DNA of 64,000 nucleotides from Carboxylicivirga mesophila (GTDB lineage: Bacteria; Bacteroidota; Bacteroidia; Bacteroidales; Marinilabiliaceae): assembly GCF_018271975.1 (NCBI RefSeq), contig NZ_JAGUCN010000009.1, positions 1 through 64,000 on the forward strand, in the 5' to 3' direction. The notes beneath the pieces are model-generated. The model was not told the DNA's origin. It worked only from the letters and a program-made list of their open reading frames with translations, and made no database searches. Shown here in pieces: positions 1 to 7,635 of this stretch. Each line of letters opens with the position of its first letter. The first letter of the stretch is position 1. Position numbers and translations under genes: made by a program.

Positions 1-47
1 AAAGCCTATCAAAGCTATATTTAATAGGCATGTAAACCAAAAGCTAT
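1..47. repeat. Direct repeat A, copy 1
   Basis: This stretch closely matches 2467-2514, with only a few mismatches over about 47 bases (shared words include AAAGCCTATCAAA and GCATGTAAACCAAAAGCTA). The two copies lie in direct orientation and bracket the AT-rich block with three hypothetical genes. They may mark the ends of an inserted block or be part of a repeated cassette boundary. The window begins inside or at the start of this repeat, so its left edge is unknown. Confidence 0.7.
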
Positions 48-134
48 TGGATACTTCATCTACCAATTCATAAAAAATGTCATGGAGCTAAGCGGCTCAC
101 GCTCCCCCCTCATATGCCGACCTACACAAAAATG

Positions 135-212
135 CCCAGGCTGCCGCACGAGTCCTCTCGTGTGGTTTGTTGTTTAAAATATCACGCGAAAGGATTCGCG
201 CGATAGCAGTGC
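135..212. repeat. Hairpin-rich repeat B, copy 1
   Basis: About 77 bases are about 95% identical to 1647-1723. Each copy holds two fold-back elements: CACGAG-TCCT-CTCGTG, and a longer hairpin with arms TATC.CGCGAA and TTCGCG.GATA. On the minus strand this copy lies just 3' of the membrane-protein gene that ends at 265. It could be a cassette recombination site, a REP-like element or a terminator; no canonical integron attC core (RYYYAAC/GTTRRRY) was recognised. Confidence 0.7.
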
Positions 213-264
213 AACACCGCGTTCAGACTTTGGTTTTCAACCAGCCAGAACGCTTAGTTATTGG

Positions 265-909
265 CTAAAGTGATTTCTTTATTTTGTCTTCCCATATAAT
301 AACTCCATTTTCTGATGCTTTTATTATAAGTTCATTATCAACCTCGTTTAAATCAAATTTGAAGTTCGAGTCTAATTTTGGGAATGTATTATGATACTTT
401 TTTTCCAGTATTTGCTTTTTAAATGGCCAAAACTCTTTCTCTACCAGAATAGTTGTTAATCTGAACATACTTTTTGAGCTGTCTTTGGACTTCAATTGTA
501 TCTCATTGACAGTAATTCGATGTTGATTAACATGTTGTTCAATGGGAGGCTTGGTTTTCTTGTTCCCTAAAGTTGATGTTCCTAATAATCCGAAGAGGAT
601 AGCACCTCCAAAAATAAAAATGGAGCTTATAATCCCAAATATTTTGGCTGTCCTTTTTTTCTTTCTAATCATTTCCCAAATAAGACAACATATTGAAAAG
701 AACACACATGAAAAAAGAACAATAGGCACAACAGCTATTATAAAGCTTATTCCTATAATCTGTAATGAAATCAATACAATCAAACTTATTCCACCTAAAA
801 TGGAGATTGTACTATTAAAAAGTCGATTCCCACTAAATTTCCAGGATAAAATGAGACTTAGTATCGGATGAAGTAATAGGGAACCAATTAATAAATATTT
901 TTCTATCAT
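265..909 (-). CDS. Hypothetical integral membrane protein, 214 aa
   Basis: I do not recognise this protein family. The N-terminal 110 residues contain about three to four hydrophobic segments (roughly residues 3-22, 33-58, 60-78 and 88-110) separated by a basic RKKKR stretch. A polar domain of about 100 residues follows, containing WPFKKQI and ending in a lysine-rich tail. This is the topology of a small membrane-anchored protein with a soluble C-terminal domain. The gene is AT-rich compared with the housekeeping genes nearby. It lies on minus behind a boundary sequence (about 910-1048) of the kind seen between Bacteroidota gene cassettes. The function is unknown. Confidence 0.6.
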   Translation of the reverse strand: MIEKYLLIGSLLLHPILSLILSWKFSGNRLFNSTISILGGISLIVLISLQIIGISFIIAVVPIVLFSCVFFSICCLIWEMIRKKKRTAKIFGIISSIFIFGGAILFGLLGTSTLGNKKTKPPIEQHVNQHRITVNEIQLKSKDSSKSMFRLTTILVEKEFWPFKKQILEKKYHNTFPKLDSNFKFDLNEVDNELIIKASENGVIIWEDKIKKSL

Positions 910-1048
910 TGGGTTTTTGTTTTTTCATTATTGCCAACGGTGGCGGTATGGTTAGTAAGGGATTGCGGGCTTTTTACCTATCAAGTTACAGCAAAATTTG
1001 GAGCGGGGATCAGCCTACCCCAAGTGAGCCGAGCCCTGCTATGCGCTA
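910..1048. other. GC-richer spacer between two hypothetical genes
   Basis: This spacer separates two AT-rich minus-strand genes and is clearly richer in G+C than either. It contains short inverted words (for example GGGGTA near 1015 against TACCCC on the other strand). Read on minus it ends in CCGTTGGCAATAATG just before the gene that starts at 909. I interpret it as a cassette boundary element; a short ORF on plus from 909 has no coding support. Confidence 0.4.
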
Positions 1049-1615
1049 TTACGGGGTAATGGCATTTCGTGATTTTTCTGCTCGATATAATTTATTTAAT
1101 TCTGGTTGCAGAGTCCAAATTCCAATTGGAAAAAAAAGAATTCTTAATAGTTGAATGATTAAGTCTCCAGCTCTCCAATTTGCTCCATATTTTGAAATTG
1201 CCAGTCCTTTTGAGAAAAGAAATATGAAGTAATAAAATAAGAAAGCCCCTCCAAAATACAGAATGAATGAAATTAGAAAGGATAAACCATTTGGTATTGC
1301 AAGTGGAATTAATACGAATTCAGTATTTAAAAGTCTAAGTGCAGTGCAAATTAGAAATACTGTTCCATACTTAACTATCATTTTTTGTTTCTCAGAAAGG
1401 GCTTTATATTTTCTATCCAATAATCCAATTGAAGTTACCATCCAGGATCCCCATAAAAAATAGGAAATGACAAGTGGGATTATACTTTCTGTAATGCTTA
1501 AACCCAAATTGAATATCGTGTTTAAACAGATAATAGTTCCAATAGATCCTACTCCAGTTCCGAGAAAGAGAAGAAGAAATAACTGCCAGTGTTTTAGTTT
1601 TAATATAAATCTCAT
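1049..1615 (-). CDS. Hypothetical multi-spanning membrane protein, 188 aa
   Basis: No family is recognised with confidence. About four hydrophobic segments are visible (near residues 10-33, 42-64, 82-105 and 110-135), followed by a C-terminal region with the pattern GIWTLQPELNKLY, a kind of ending I associate with small uncharacterised Bacteroidota membrane proteins. The ATG lies only 31 bases downstream, on minus, of repeat B copy 2. The gene is AT-rich and forms the middle unit of the cassette-like block. Function unknown. Confidence 0.6.
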   Translation of the reverse strand: MRFILKLKHWQLFLLLFLGTGVGSIGTIICLNTIFNLGLSITESIIPLVISYFLWGSWMVTSIGLLDRKYKALSEKQKMIVKYGTVFLICTALRLLNTEFVLIPLAIPNGLSFLISFILYFGGAFLFYYFIFLFSKGLAISKYGANWRAGDLIIQLLRILFFPIGIWTLQPELNKLYRAEKSRNAITP

Positions 1616-1646
1616 AATTTCAATATTACTATTAATTTATAAATTC

Positions 1647-1723
1647 CCCAGGCTGCCGGACGAGCCCTCTCGTGTGGTTTGTTGTTTAAAATATCACGCG
1701 GAAGCATTCGCGCGATAGCAGTG
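1647..1723. repeat. Hairpin-rich repeat B, copy 2
   Basis: This is the second copy of the element at 135-212, with four visible mismatches. Two of them fall in the second hairpin, and the stem keeps pairing through a G-U replacement. It lies between the third and second hypothetical genes on minus. The 1.5-kb spacing of the two copies encloses exactly two genes, which suggests a repeating gene-plus-element unit. Confidence 0.7.
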
Positions 1724-1835
1724 TATTTCTCACATTGCATACAAGGGCTCGAATATGCGGAGTGCGGGATTTCAAGGCACTTCGCTATCAAATCGCCCCG
1801 CATTACGTATATTTATTGTTGGACTTTCGTGCTTT

Positions 1836-2393
1836 TCATTTCCAATAGTCAAGTTTGTAAATAATTAAGAATAATTCTTCGTGTCCAAAATGTGTTAACT
1901 GTCCATATTTGATGTTTGGTGTAAATGGTTTTGACCTTACCCATCCACAATCATGATAGCACATGTCAACTTTCCCAATTAATCTATTTTTATTGTCATA
2001 GAATTTGAAAATATAATCCACATCCTCGTCCCCCCAAGTAGTTTCTCCCCAATCAAAATTCATTGGATTATTAAACAGAGCAACAATTTCATTTATTTTA
2101 TCTTCCTTCAATGTTTTAGAAATCCAAAAAATCTTAAATACTTTATCTTTTTCAAGCATTTTAATTTTGAAAACTTCTTGTCTTGGAAATTCAAATTCAT
2201 CTTCTCCAAAGTATTTCCCGTATACATTCCTATGGTTCAAATATTCGTCATAGTGACTTTTCCACTCAAATAATTCCTGCTCTTTTTTGGACAATTCACG
2301 AAAATTTGTCCTATAGTAATCTTTAAGGTCTAACCATTTTAAGGCAACGCCTACAATTAAAACTATGGATATTATTTTAAGTATTCGTTTCAT
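1836..2393 (-). CDS. Hypothetical membrane-anchored protein, about 185 aa
   Basis: I chose the internal ATG at 2393 because it starts a typical MKRILKII signal-anchor. An upstream ATG at 2414 would add seven polar residues that do not fit an export signal. One hydrophobic segment (about residues 4-18) is followed by a charged, aromatic-rich soluble domain with WGETTWGDEDVDY and a CYHDCGW motif (Cys-x3-Cys) near the C terminus. The cysteine pair could form a disulfide or bind metal, which is inference. No family is recognised. It is AT-rich and is the third unit of the cassette-like block. Confidence 0.55.
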   Translation of the reverse strand: MKRILKIISIVLIVGVALKWLDLKDYYRTNFRELSKKEQELFEWKSHYDEYLNHRNVYGKYFGEDEFEFPRQEVFKIKMLEKDKVFKIFWISKTLKEDKINEIVALFNNPMNFDWGETTWGDEDVDYIFKFYDNKNRLIGKVDMCYHDCGWVRSKPFTPNIKYGQLTHFGHEELFLIIYKLDYWK

Positions 2394-2466
2394 TCTTGTC
2401 TTGGCATGAAGCACAACTCGTCTATTTACCTAATACGCTTTATATCGTACCATATTGACATAACAT

Positions 2467-2514
2467 AAAGCCTATCAAATCTATATTAAATATGCATGTA
2501 AACCAAAAGCTACT
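2467..2514. repeat. Direct repeat A, copy 2
   Basis: Matches positions 1-47 in the same orientation. It marks the right edge of the accessory block; downstream sequence leads into the conserved hisS gene. Confidence 0.7.
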
Positions 2515-2746
2515 TTATACTTAGTTTACCATCATATCAACAGCTAGTTATTTTGTGGTTAATACCATCATTTTAAGGTTTTATTTTCAATTGAACCCTA
2601 TACCTTGAACCCATAACACGAAATCCCAAACCCTACACCGCGAACTAATCACCAGGCACTAAACTGCGCACTCTCTACTCTTTTTAGTATCTTTGCCCGG
2701 GTTTATTCAAACCCACTTAATACGAATAGCAAAACAATAGTTAGAT
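2515..2746 (+). promoter_or_regulatory. hisS upstream region with a -7 type element
   Basis: TATCTTTG at 2688-2695 matches the Bacteroidota -7 consensus TAnnTTTG and lies about 50 bases before the hisS ATG. No clear TTTG box is visible 17-23 bases upstream of it, so the call is tentative. Positions 2595-2680 consist of short degenerate words (GAACCC, CACTAAACTGCGCAC) like the low-complexity spacers seen before other genes in this window. Confidence 0.4.
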
Positions 2747-4111
2747 ATGGCTCAAAAACCAAGCATTCCAAAGGGAACCAGGGATTTTTCACCCGTGGAG
2801 ATGGTGAAACGCAATTACATTTTTGATACGGTTAAAAGCGTGTTTCAGAAGTATGGCTACCTGCCGATTGAAACGCCAGCCATGGAAAATCTGAGCACCC
2901 TGCTTGGCAAATACGGTGAAGAAGGCGATAAGCTTTTATTTAAGATTTTGAATTCGGGCGATTATTTGAAGAAGGCCGATGATGGTTTGCTGGCCGAAAA
3001 AGCCTCCAACAAAGTGATGTCGCAGATTAGCGAAAAAGGCTTGCGCTACGATTTAACGGTGCCTTTTGCCCGCTTTGTGGTGCAGCACCAAAACGAAATT
3101 AGCTTTCCATTCAAGCGCTACCAGATACAACCGGTATGGCGTGCCGATCGCCCACAGAAAGGTCGTTACCGCGAGTTTTTCCAGTGCGATGTGGATGTGG
3201 TGGGCAGTAACTCGCTGCTCAACGAGGTGGAGCTGATTCAGATTGTTGACGAGGTGTATCGTCTGCTGAATATTAATGTGGTGCTGAAACTCAACAACCG
3301 CAAAATACTATCGGGTATTGCCGAAATCATTGATGCATCGGATAAGATTGTGGACATAACCGTGGCCATCGACAAGCTGGATAAAATAGGTCTGGATAAG
3401 GTGAATGAAGAGCTGGCATCGAAAGGACTGTCGGCCGAGGCCATTGATACCATACAGCCTATTATTATGCTGAGCGGCACCAACCGCGAGAAGGTGGCTA
3501 AGCTGCGCGAGGTGCTGGCTTCATCCGAAATTGGCTTGAAAGGGGTTGACGAACTGGAGGTGGTGCTTAACTACCTGGATGTACTAAAGCTGGATTTGGA
3601 AGTGGAGCTGGACCTGACACTGGCCCGCGGCCTTAACTATTACACCGGCGCCATCTTCGAGGTAAAAGCCAGGGATGTAGCTATTGGAAGTATTACTGGC
3701 GGTGGCCGCTACGACGACCTCACCGGCATCTTCGGTCTAAAAGACGTGTCGGGTGTGGGTATCTCCTTTGGAGCCGACCGCATTTACGATGTGATGAACC
3801 AGCTGGAGCTGTTTCCGAAAGCCGACGGCGCTAAAACACGGGCCATGTTTGTTAACTTCGGTGGCGAAGATGAATTATACGCCTTGCAAATACTCAATGA
3901 GGTGCGCAAAGCAGGCATCAATGCCGAGCTGTTTCCCGACGCGGTGAAGATGAAAAAGCAGATGAATTACGCCAACAAAAAGGAAATTCCATTTGTATTG
4001 CTGGCCGGCGAAGAAGAAAGAAAGGCTAATACTGTAACAGTCAAGAATATGGAGAGCGGCGAACAGAGCCAGCTTACCGTTGACGAATTGATCAAAGTCA
4101 TCAGTATTTAA
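2747..4111 (+). CDS. hisS: Histidyl-tRNA synthetase
   Basis: Cytoplasmic class II aminoacyl-tRNA synthetase that charges tRNA-His. The 454-residue length fits the family. The order is visible: KGTRDF near residues 9-14, motif 2 with [15 protein letters not shown] at about 132-146, the histidine-specific [10 protein letters not shown] at 292-301 and GGGRYDDL at 318-325, motif 3 near 336-346 (GISFGADRI), then an anticodon-binding domain from about 360. It is transcribed alone and followed at once by a strong terminator. Its product is what the his leader attenuators further along indirectly measure (charged tRNA-His), but it shows no leader peptide of its own. Confidence 0.96.
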   Translation: MAQKPSIPKGTRDFSPVEMVKRNYIFDTVKSVFQKYGYLPIETPAMENLSTLLGKYGEEGDKLLFKILNSGDYLKKADDGLLAEKASNKVMSQISEKGLRYDLTVPFARFVVQHQNEISFPFKRYQIQPVWRADRPQKGRYREFFQCDVDVVGSNSLLNEVELIQIVDEVYRLLNINVVLKLNNRKILSGIAEIIDASDKIVDITVAIDKLDKIGLDKVNEELASKGLSAEAIDTIQPIIMLSGTNREKVAKLREVLASSEIGLKGVDELEVVLNYLDVLKLDLEVELDLTLARGLNYYTGAIFEVKARDVAIGSITGGGRYDDLTGIFGLKDVSGVGISFGADRIYDVMNQLELFPKADGAKTRAMFVNFGGEDELYALQILNEVRKAGINAELFPDAVKMKKQMNYANKKEIPFVLLAGEEERKANTVTVKNMESGEQSQLTVDELIKVISI

Positions 4112-4131
4112 TAAAGAATTTATCTATGTTT

Positions 4132-4166
4132 GCGGGGTAGGCATCAAATTGTCTACCCCGCTTTTT
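4132..4166 (+). terminator. hisS terminator
   Basis: Perfect nine-base arms GCGGGGTAG (4132-4140) and CTACCCCGC (4153-4161) enclose a 12-base loop and run into TTTTT, 20 bases after the hisS stop. Confidence 0.9.
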
Positions 4167-4541
4167 ATGGGCCGAATTCTTAAGAACAGAACACATCTAT
4201 TTATCTCCTTTGGCGGCGATATCCGCTGCCCCTGAGCAGGCGCTGCCTGTTTTGTTACGAGGCAATGCTATCAAAATAGCTGCATTCCACACGCTCACCC
4301 TTGTATTCCCTAAAGGGAACAGCGCGCAGGATAAGCCCCTTTAGGGGTTTGGGGTAATAATTGCTGCCAAATCATTGATTACCTTCAGCCTAAATCCAAT
4401 CCCCAAGGGACAATAAGAAACAAAACAGGAAAGCCCAGGCACGGATCATAAACCCGCGCCAGCTAACGAATCATCCAATTAAAATAACCTGGCTGTAAAT
4501 GGCTATCAGCTAAAGCCAACAGCTACAAGCTAAAAAACACC
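4167..4541. other. Non-coding spacer with short palindromes before hutH
   Basis: No gene is seen. It carries CCCTAAAGGG-type palindromes at about 4309-4320 and 4336-4347 (TTCCCTAAAGGGAA and CCCCTTTAGGGG). At 4501-4534, just before hutH, there is a degenerate AGCT-rich spacer (GGCTATCAGC-TAAAGCCAAC-AGCTACAAGC) of the kind found before several other genes here. Confidence 0.5.
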
Positions 4542-6047
4542 ATGCAAAAGACATTTGAAATATCACCAGCACCTCTTTCATTCGAAATCATTGAAACCAT
4601 TTTAAAAGAAGGTTATCACCTGGCTTTGTCGGAAGAGTCGGTACAACGCATTGAGCATTGTAAGCAGTACCTCGACAATAAAGTGGCCAGTCACGATGGG
4701 CCGGTTTACGGTATCAATACCGGTTTTGGCTCCTTATGTAATATCTCCATTTCGTCTGATGACCTGAGTAAGTTACAGGAGAACCTGGTGAAGAGCCATG
4801 CCTGTGGTATTGGCCGCGAAGTGCCACGCGATGTGGTTAAGCTGATGCTGATGCTGAAGATTCATGCTTTGAGTATTGGTAACTCAGGCGTGCAGCTACA
4901 AACCGTGCAACGCCTGTGCGACTTTTTCAACAACGGCGTGTACCCCATCGTTTTCGAACAAGGTTCCTTAGGTGCATCGGGCGACCTGGCTCCGTTAGCA
5001 CACTTATTCCTCCCACTTATTGGCGAAGGCGAAGTGCATTACAAAGGCGAATTGCGTACAGCAGCCGACGTATTGGCCGAAAACAACTGGGAGCCGATTA
5101 AGCTGGGTGCCAAAGAAGGTTTGGCCTTGTTGAATGGTACACAATTCATGAGCTCACACGCTGTATATACGCTGCTGAAGGCCTTCCGCCTGTCGAAATA
5201 CGCCGATATTGTGGCAGCCACTTCACTGGATGCCTTTGATGGCCGTATCGAGCCTTTCTTCCCGCAGTTGCATGCGGTGCGCCCTCACCCGGGACAAATC
5301 GAGACTGCCCGCAACATCAAAGCCCTGCTGGAAGGCAGTGAGCTGATCACACGCGAGAAGAAGCACGTACAAGACCCGTATTCATTCCGTTGTGTACCAC
5401 AGGTACATGGTGCCATTAAAGACGCCATTAACTACGTGGCCAACGTGGTACTGACCGAAATCAACTCGGTGACCGATAACCCAATGGTATTCCCCGAAGA
5501 CGATATGATTGTGTCGGGTGGTAACTTCCACGGCGAGCCACTGGCATTGGCCATGGACTTTCTGTCAATTGCCATGAGTGAGATTGGCAGTATCTCTGAG
5601 CGTCGCACTTATCGCCTGATATCAGGTGAGCGTGGTTTACCTGAATTCCTGGTGGCCAACCCAGGCTTGAACAGTGGATTTATGATTCCGCAATACGCTG
5701 CCGCTTCCATCGTCAGCCTGAATAAGCAGATGGCAACACCTTCATCGGTGGATAGCATTCCATCGTCGAACGAGCAGGAAGACCACGTGAGTATGGGTGG
5801 TAATGCCGCCACTAAAGCACTTAAGATTGCCGATAATGTGGAGCGTGTGCTGGCCATTGAGCTGTTTAATGCTTCTCAGGCCATCGACTTCCGTCGTCCG
5901 GCTAAAACATCTCCATTCCTCGAAGACTTCCTGGCTCAATACCGCGAGTACGTTGGCTTTGTGAAAGAGGACAAAATCATGTACAAAGAGATTGAGAAGA
6001 GTGTTGATTTTCTTCAGAACGGTGAGTTTGGTGAGTTTGGCGAGTAA
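4542..6047 (+). CDS. hutH: Histidine ammonia-lyase
   Basis: Converts L-histidine to urocanate and ammonia, the first step of histidine catabolism. The MIO-forming triad Ala-Ser-Gly is at residues 145-147 inside GSLGASGDLAPLAHL. The catalytic tyrosine region YGINTGFG (about 56-63) and the conserved QEDHVSMG segment are also present. The length, 501 residues, is normal for the HAL/PAL superfamily. The other hut genes (hutU, hutI, ftcD/hutG) are not adjacent, so the gene stands alone between hisS and ychF. The C terminus ends in a small in-frame duplication, GEFGEFGE. A tyrosine or phenylalanine ammonia-lyase is less likely but cannot be excluded by eye. Confidence 0.9.
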   Translation: MQKTFEISPAPLSFEIIETILKEGYHLALSEESVQRIEHCKQYLDNKVASHDGPVYGINTGFGSLCNISISSDDLSKLQENLVKSHACGIGREVPRDVVKLMLMLKIHALSIGNSGVQLQTVQRLCDFFNNGVYPIVFEQGSLGASGDLAPLAHLFLPLIGEGEVHYKGELRTAADVLAENNWEPIKLGAKEGLALLNGTQFMSSHAVYTLLKAFRLSKYADIVAATSLDAFDGRIEPFFPQLHAVRPHPGQIETARNIKALLEGSELITREKKHVQDPYSFRCVPQVHGAIKDAINYVANVVLTEINSVTDNPMVFPEDDMIVSGGNFHGEPLALAMDFLSIAMSEIGSISERRTYRLISGERGLPEFLVANPGLNSGFMIPQYAAASIVSLNKQMATPSSVDSIPSSNEQEDHVSMGGNAATKALKIADNVERVLAIELFNASQAIDFRRPAKTSPFLEDFLAQYREYVGFVKEDKIMYKEIEKSVDFLQNGEFGEFGE

Positions 6048-6087
6048 ATAAAATAACTTTCAGCTTCTGGCTGTTAGCTACTGTATT

Positions 6088-6137
6088 AAGGATCGCATCT
6101 TTATAACCATAATGGAAATAAAGATGCGATCCTTTTT
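6088..6137 (+). terminator. hutH terminator
   Basis: Long arms AAGGATCGCATCTTTAT (from 6088) and ATAAAGATGCGATCCTT (to about 6134), with a loop of about 14 bases and a following T-run, about 40 bases after the hutH stop. Confidence 0.9.
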
Positions 6138-6151
6138 AGTTAGAAGATGTT

Positions 6152-6187
6152 AATCATCTTGATACTCACTAATTATATCTTGATACT
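6152..6187. repeat. Two TCTTGATACT words upstream of ychF
   Basis: TCTTGATACT occurs at 6157-6166 and 6178-6187. The first is part of AATCATCTTGATACT (6152-6166), the exact reverse complement of a 15-base word found at 44075-44089 and 46150-46164 between his genes. The second overlaps the likely -33 box of the ychF promoter. Confidence 0.65.
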
Positions 6188-6211
6188 ATTTAAAAAAAAC
6201 CACTACTTTTG
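6180..6211 (+). promoter_or_regulatory. ychF promoter
   Basis: TTG at 6180-6182, a 21-base spacer, then TACTTTTG at 6204-6211, matching the Bacteroidota sigma-A type TTTG / TAnnTTTG pattern. It lies 40 bases upstream of the ychF ATG. Confidence 0.7.
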
Positions 6212-6251
6212 CAGCTCGAAACAACGGAGTAAATAATTAAGACATAATATA

Positions 6252-7352
6252 ATGGCATTACAGTGCGGAATCGTTGGCCTGCCCAACGTTGGAAAATCAA
6301 CCCTATTTAATTGCTTGTCGAATGCAAAAGCACAGTCGGCAAACTTCCCTTTTTGTACCATCGAGCCCAATGTGGGCGTTATCACCGTACCCGATGAGCG
6401 ATTGGTGAAGCTGGAAGAGCTGGTGAAGCCACAGCGTGTGGTGCCTACCACCGTGGAAATTGTAGATATTGCCGGTTTGGTAAAAGGTGCCAGCAAGGGT
6501 GAAGGTTTAGGTAATAAGTTCCTGGCTAACATTCGCGAAACAGATGCTATCATCCATGTATTGCGCTGCTTTGATGATGATAACGTAACACACGTTGACG
6601 GCTCCATCGATCCGGTAAGAGACAAAGAAATTATTGACCTGGAGCTGCAGTTCAAAGATTTGGAGACCGTGGAAGCACGCCTGCAGAAAACAGAGAAAGC
6701 AGCCAAAGCATCGAAGGATCAGGATGCCAAGAAGCTGGTTGAGGTACTATACCGTTACAAGGAAGCCTTTGAGAACGGCAAATCGGCCCGTACGGTGGAA
6801 CTGACCGAGCATGAGCAAAAAGTAACGAAGGACCTGTACTTGCTGACCAACAAGCCGGTAATGTACGTTTGTAATGTGGATGAATCATCGGTGGTAGATG
6901 GTAACCAGCACGTAGAGGCCGTACGTGAAGCTGTTAAGGATGAAAATGCTGAAATATTAATCATTGCCGCTAAAACTGAGTCGGAAATTGCCGAGCTGGA
7001 GACTTTCGAAGAGCGTCAGGAGTTTTTGGAAGACATGGGACTGAAGGAATCAGGTGTTTCCAAGTTGATTCGTTCGGCCTACAAGCTATTGAACTTGCAA
7101 ACCTACTTTACTGCAGGGGTGAAGGAAGTACGCGCCTGGACTTTCCACAAAGGCTTTTGCGCACCGCAAGCCGCTGGTGTTATTCACACCGATTTTGAAA
7201 AAGGCTTTATCCGCGCCGAAGTAATTAAGTACGATACCTTCGTTGAATTGGGCTCTGAGTTAGCTTGTAAAGAAGCCGGTAAAATGAGTGTTGAAGGTAA
7301 AGAATATGTGGTGCAGGATGGCGACATTATGCACTTCCGCTTCAACGTGTAG
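6252..7352 (+). CDS. ychF: Ribosome-binding ATPase YchF (Obg superfamily)
   Basis: Universally conserved TRAFAC P-loop nucleotidase that binds ribosomes and prefers ATP over GTP in characterised members. Visible motifs are the G1 loop GLPNVGKST from residue 9, the switch segment NFPFCTIEPN (31-40), the G3 region DIAGLVKGASKGEG (from 72), and NVDE (208-211) in place of the GTP-specifying NKxD. A C-terminal TGS domain follows from about residue 280. Length 366 is standard. It is monocistronic with its own promoter and a terminator directly downstream. Confidence 0.96.
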   Translation: MALQCGIVGLPNVGKSTLFNCLSNAKAQSANFPFCTIEPNVGVITVPDERLVKLEELVKPQRVVPTTVEIVDIAGLVKGASKGEGLGNKFLANIRETDAIIHVLRCFDDDNVTHVDGSIDPVRDKEIIDLELQFKDLETVEARLQKTEKAAKASKDQDAKKLVEVLYRYKEAFENGKSARTVELTEHEQKVTKDLYLLTNKPVMYVCNVDESSVVDGNQHVEAVREAVKDENAEILIIAAKTESEIAELETFEERQEFLEDMGLKESGVSKLIRSAYKLLNLQTYFTAGVKEVRAWTFHKGFCAPQAAGVIHTDFEKGFIRAEVIKYDTFVELGSELACKEAGKMSVEGKEYVVQDGDIMHFRFNV

Positions 7353-7399
7353 GAGACACAAGACATTAGAACGCGAACAAGTTCGCTAATAGATATTAG

Positions 7400-7427
7400 A
7401 AGCCTGGCAATTGCCGGGCTTTTGTTT
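7400..7427. terminator. Bidirectional terminator between ychF and the 65-aa membrane protein gene
   Basis: A near-perfect palindrome, AAGCCTGGCAATTGCCGGGCTT, flanked by T-runs on plus (TTTTGTTTTA) and lying at the 3' ends of two converging genes. Confidence 0.75.
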
Positions 7428-7624
7428 TATCCCTTATTGCTTTTCAATACTTTTAATACGATACGAGCGACTATTAAGCTGAGTATAGCACAACTTAAGC
7501 CCAATGTCAGTAGTGGAGAGTTCTCAGCCAAGGTGTCGGAGAAAACTAACAATGAGGTGCAGAAACCAATGGCGAAGGTTACTGCAATAATTACCATCAG
7601 GTCTATCGGTCGTATTAATTTCAT
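7427..7624 (-). CDS. Small membrane protein, 65 aa
   Basis: It begins 11 bases after the stop of the large sensor gene on the same strand, so it is probably the second gene of that transcript. Two hydrophobic segments (about residues 8-29 and 37-60) with a short polar loop and a lysine-rich end (KVLKSNKG) indicate a two-span inner-membrane protein. No family is recognised. The tight spacing and the terminator at its 3' end support a real gene; a role linked to the sensor is inference only. Confidence 0.6.
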   Translation of the reverse strand: MKLIRPIDLMVIIAVTFAIGFCTSLLVFSDTLAENSPLLTLGLSCAILSLIVARIVLKVLKSNKG

Positions 7625-7635
7625 GCGCTCATCAT

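Noticed and set aside
542-871. 109-codon plus-strand ORF opposite the first hypothetical gene
   Set aside because: It mirrors the minus-strand membrane-protein gene, has no start context and shows no recognisable protein features.
910-1048. Canonical integron attC site
   Set aside because: GTTGGCA near the gene boundary does not fit the GTTRRRY core, and no integrase gene is visible; only a cassette-like organisation is claimed.
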